A stretch of 13,385 nucleotides of DNA from an uncultured Prevotellaceae bacterium. GTDB lineage: Bacteria; Bacteroidota; Bacteroidia; Bacteroidales; Bacteroidaceae. The notes beneath the pieces are model-generated. The model was not told the DNA's origin. It ran no database searches and worked only from the letters and a program-made list of their open reading frames with translations. The stretch spans positions 1 through 13,385 of the forward strand of contig OMTC01000012.1 in NCBI GenBank assembly GCA_900313845.1, read 5' to 3'. This document shows positions 12,094 through 13,385 of the stretch, one piece after another (the first letter of the stretch is position 1; each line of letters opens with the position of its first letter). Made by a program: the position numbers and the translations under genes.

Positions 12094-13385
12094 TTTTTCT
12101 TCACCCACTTGTCGAGCCAAGCGAAGAAGGTGCGTTGCCAGAGGATACCGTTTTGTGGTTTCAGCACCCAGTGGTTCTCATCAGGGAAGATGAGAAGCTG
12201 TGCAGGAACGCCTCTGTAGCGGGCAGCATTGAATGCCGACATGGCTTGCGAGGCAACGATACGGTAATCCTTCTCTCCATGAATGCAGAGGATAGGAGTG
12301 TCCCACTTGTCAATGAACTTATGAGGAGAATTCTGGAAAGTGCGCTGAATCGTGGCATTGTCCTTCAACCAAGGAGCACCGCCGAGGTCCCAGTTGGTGA
12401 ACCAAGCCTCTTCAGTCTCTGTGTATTGTGCCTCGAGGTTGTAGATACCATCGTGTGCAATGAAAGCCTTGAAACGCTTGTCGTGGTTTCCGGCCAACCA
12501 ATAAACGCTGAAGCCGCCAAAACTTGCACCTACGCAGCCCAGACGGTTCTTGTCAACGTATGGAAGCTTGCAAGCATCGTCGATAGCGCTCTTGTAGTCG
12601 TCCATGCATCGACCTGTGTAGTTGGTGGAAATCTCTTCCAGCCATTCCTGGCCGAATCCTGGCAAGCCGCGGCGGTTAGGACAAACCACGATATAGCCGT
12701 TAGCAGCCATGATTTGCATGTTCCAGCGATAGCTCCAGAACTGACTGACAGGGCTTTGAGGACCACCCTCGCAGAAGAGCAGGGCAGGGTACTTCTTGTT
12801 GGCATCGAAGCGAGGAGGAAGTACAATCCAAGAGAGGATGTCCTTGCCATCCACCGACTTGCAAGTGCGTGGTTGCACATCGCCCCAGTCGATATTGTCA
12901 CGGAAGTATTGGTTCTCGTGCGTGAGCTGAGTGGCATTGCCTTTCTTCACATCCACAAGGAAGTATTCCTTGGCTTCTTTCATCGACTGGCGTCCACAAA
13001 GCAGTTTTTTGCCACAAAGAGCCACGTCCGTGTAATCGTATTGCCCATCAGTGATTTTCTTCACTTGTCCCTTCAGGTTGGTGCTATACACGTGAGTTGT
13101 ACCGTGCCAAGTGCCTACGAAGTAAAGTGTCTTGTTGTCGTTTGCCCAAGTGTATGCATCCACATTACTGTCAAACTGCTCAGTGACGTAGGTCTTCTTG
13201 CCAGTCTCTAACTCATAGACGCACAAGCGGTTACGGTCACTTTCGTAGCCATCACGCTCCATACTTTGCCAAGCAATGTACTTGCCATTGGCTGAGAACG
13301 ATGGATTGGTGTCGTAGCCCAGATTGTAGTCCAGCCCTTCCTTCAGCGGAGCATTCACAGCCTGATGCTGAAGCGAGCGAGTGAA
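12090..13385 (-). CDS. S9 prolyl-oligopeptidase family peptidase, dipeptidyl-peptidase 5-like (N-terminus outside the window)
   Basis: At least 431 codons are visible, and the frame stays open to the right edge. The GTG at 13358 is internal, not the start. Numbering from that codon, about residues 1-165 are the end of a beta-propeller (repeats such as NPSFSANGKYIAWQS and DAYTWANDNKTLYFVG) and 166-422 are an alpha/beta hydrolase. The triad is Ser279 in GASFGGFS, Asp364 in GEKDYRI and His396 in DENHW; CEGGP and NRRGLPGFGQ are also typical. The spacing Ser-85-Asp-32-His equals that of Porphyromonas gingivalis DPP5 (Ser542, Asp627, His659, from memory), implying about 260 missing residues. DPP5 is a periplasmic enzyme that removes dipeptides with a hydrophobic second residue. 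Its place before two peptide transporters suits this. Its stop codon TAG lies inside a CTAG repeat unit. Confidence 0.93.
   Translation of the reverse strand, partial: FTRSLQHQAVNAPLKEGLDYNLGYDTNPSFSANGKYIAWQSMERDGYESDRNRLCVYELETGKKTYVTEQFDSNVDAYTWANDNKTLYFVGTWHGTTHVYSTNLKGQVKKITDGQYDYTDVALCGKKLLCGRQSMKEAKEYFLVDVKKGNATQLTHENQYFRDNIDWGDVQPRTCKSVDGKDILSWIVLPPRFDANKKYPALLFCEGGPQSPVSQFWSYRWNMQIMAANGYIVVCPNRRGLPGFGQEWLEEISTNYTGRCMDDYKSAIDDACKLPYVDKNRLGCVGASFGGFSVYWLAGNHDKRFKAFIAHDGIYNLEAQYTETEEAWFTNWDLGGAPWLKDNATIQRTFQNSPHKFIDKWDTPILCIHGEKDYRIVASQAMSAFNAARYRGVPAQLLIFPDENHWVLKPQNGILWQRTFFAWLDKWVKKN

Noticed and set aside
12135..13211. Plus-strand 358-codon ORF
   Set aside because: It is fully antisense to the S9 peptidase, whose catalytic triad and motifs are intact. 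It is a long shadow frame in a gene with few reverse stops.

Overview
The window looks like a chromosomal segment from a Bacteroidales bacterium, most likely Prevotella in the broad sense. The grounds are: promoters of the Bacteroidetes type (TTTG, 19 bases, TAnnTTTG) rather than -35/-10 boxes; very AT-rich intergenic DNA between moderate-GC genes; lipoprotein and SPI signal peptides typical of the group; and recognisable Bacteroidetes versions of HolA, Bcp, GH43, GH105, POT transporters and dipeptidyl-peptidase 5. The genus is an inference from family resemblance.

Layout. Bases 1-158 hold the tail of an unrecognised plus-strand gene. From 323 to 1793 a minus-strand set reads from a stand-alone HsdR-N-type nuclease-like protein (1793-1332) into a Cys-rich lipoprotein (1303-506) and possibly a 58-codon ORF (499-323). 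This set diverges from holA (DNA polymerase III delta, 1934-2971), and its best promoter overlaps the holA start codon. A strong terminator follows holA, then about 840 bases of very AT-rich DNA with no convincing gene, ending in a consensus promoter with a perfect 16-bp palindrome over its -33 box. That promoter drives an Xre-type regulator (3951-4592), which is followed by a clear terminator and a noncoding stretch carrying six in-register 22-bp units, a large imperfect hairpin and short tandem repeats.

From 5288 to the right edge every gene is on the minus strand. In transcription order, right to left, they are: a dipeptidyl-peptidase 5-like S9 peptidase cut by the window edge; an MFSD1-like MFS transporter; a POT-family peptide transporter with a strong terminator; a secreted GH105 unsaturated uronyl hydrolase with its own promoter and terminator; and a secreted GH43 resembling exo-beta-1,3-galactanases, with its own promoter, followed by the thiol peroxidase Bcp.

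How the genes work together. The peptidase and the two transporters look like one transcription unit for dipeptide release and uptake: a periplasmic enzyme that clips dipeptides, a homologue of the lysosomal dipeptide carrier MFSD1, and a proton-coupled peptide symporter. The GH43/GH105 pair fits breakdown of type II arabinogalactan or related plant glycans, although no SusC/SusD pair is visible. The most unusual noncoding signals are two arrays of a roughly 9-bp CTAG-containing repeat placed just after the stop codons of the GH105 and peptidase genes, the 22-bp array, and the palindromic operator candidate in front of the regulator gene.
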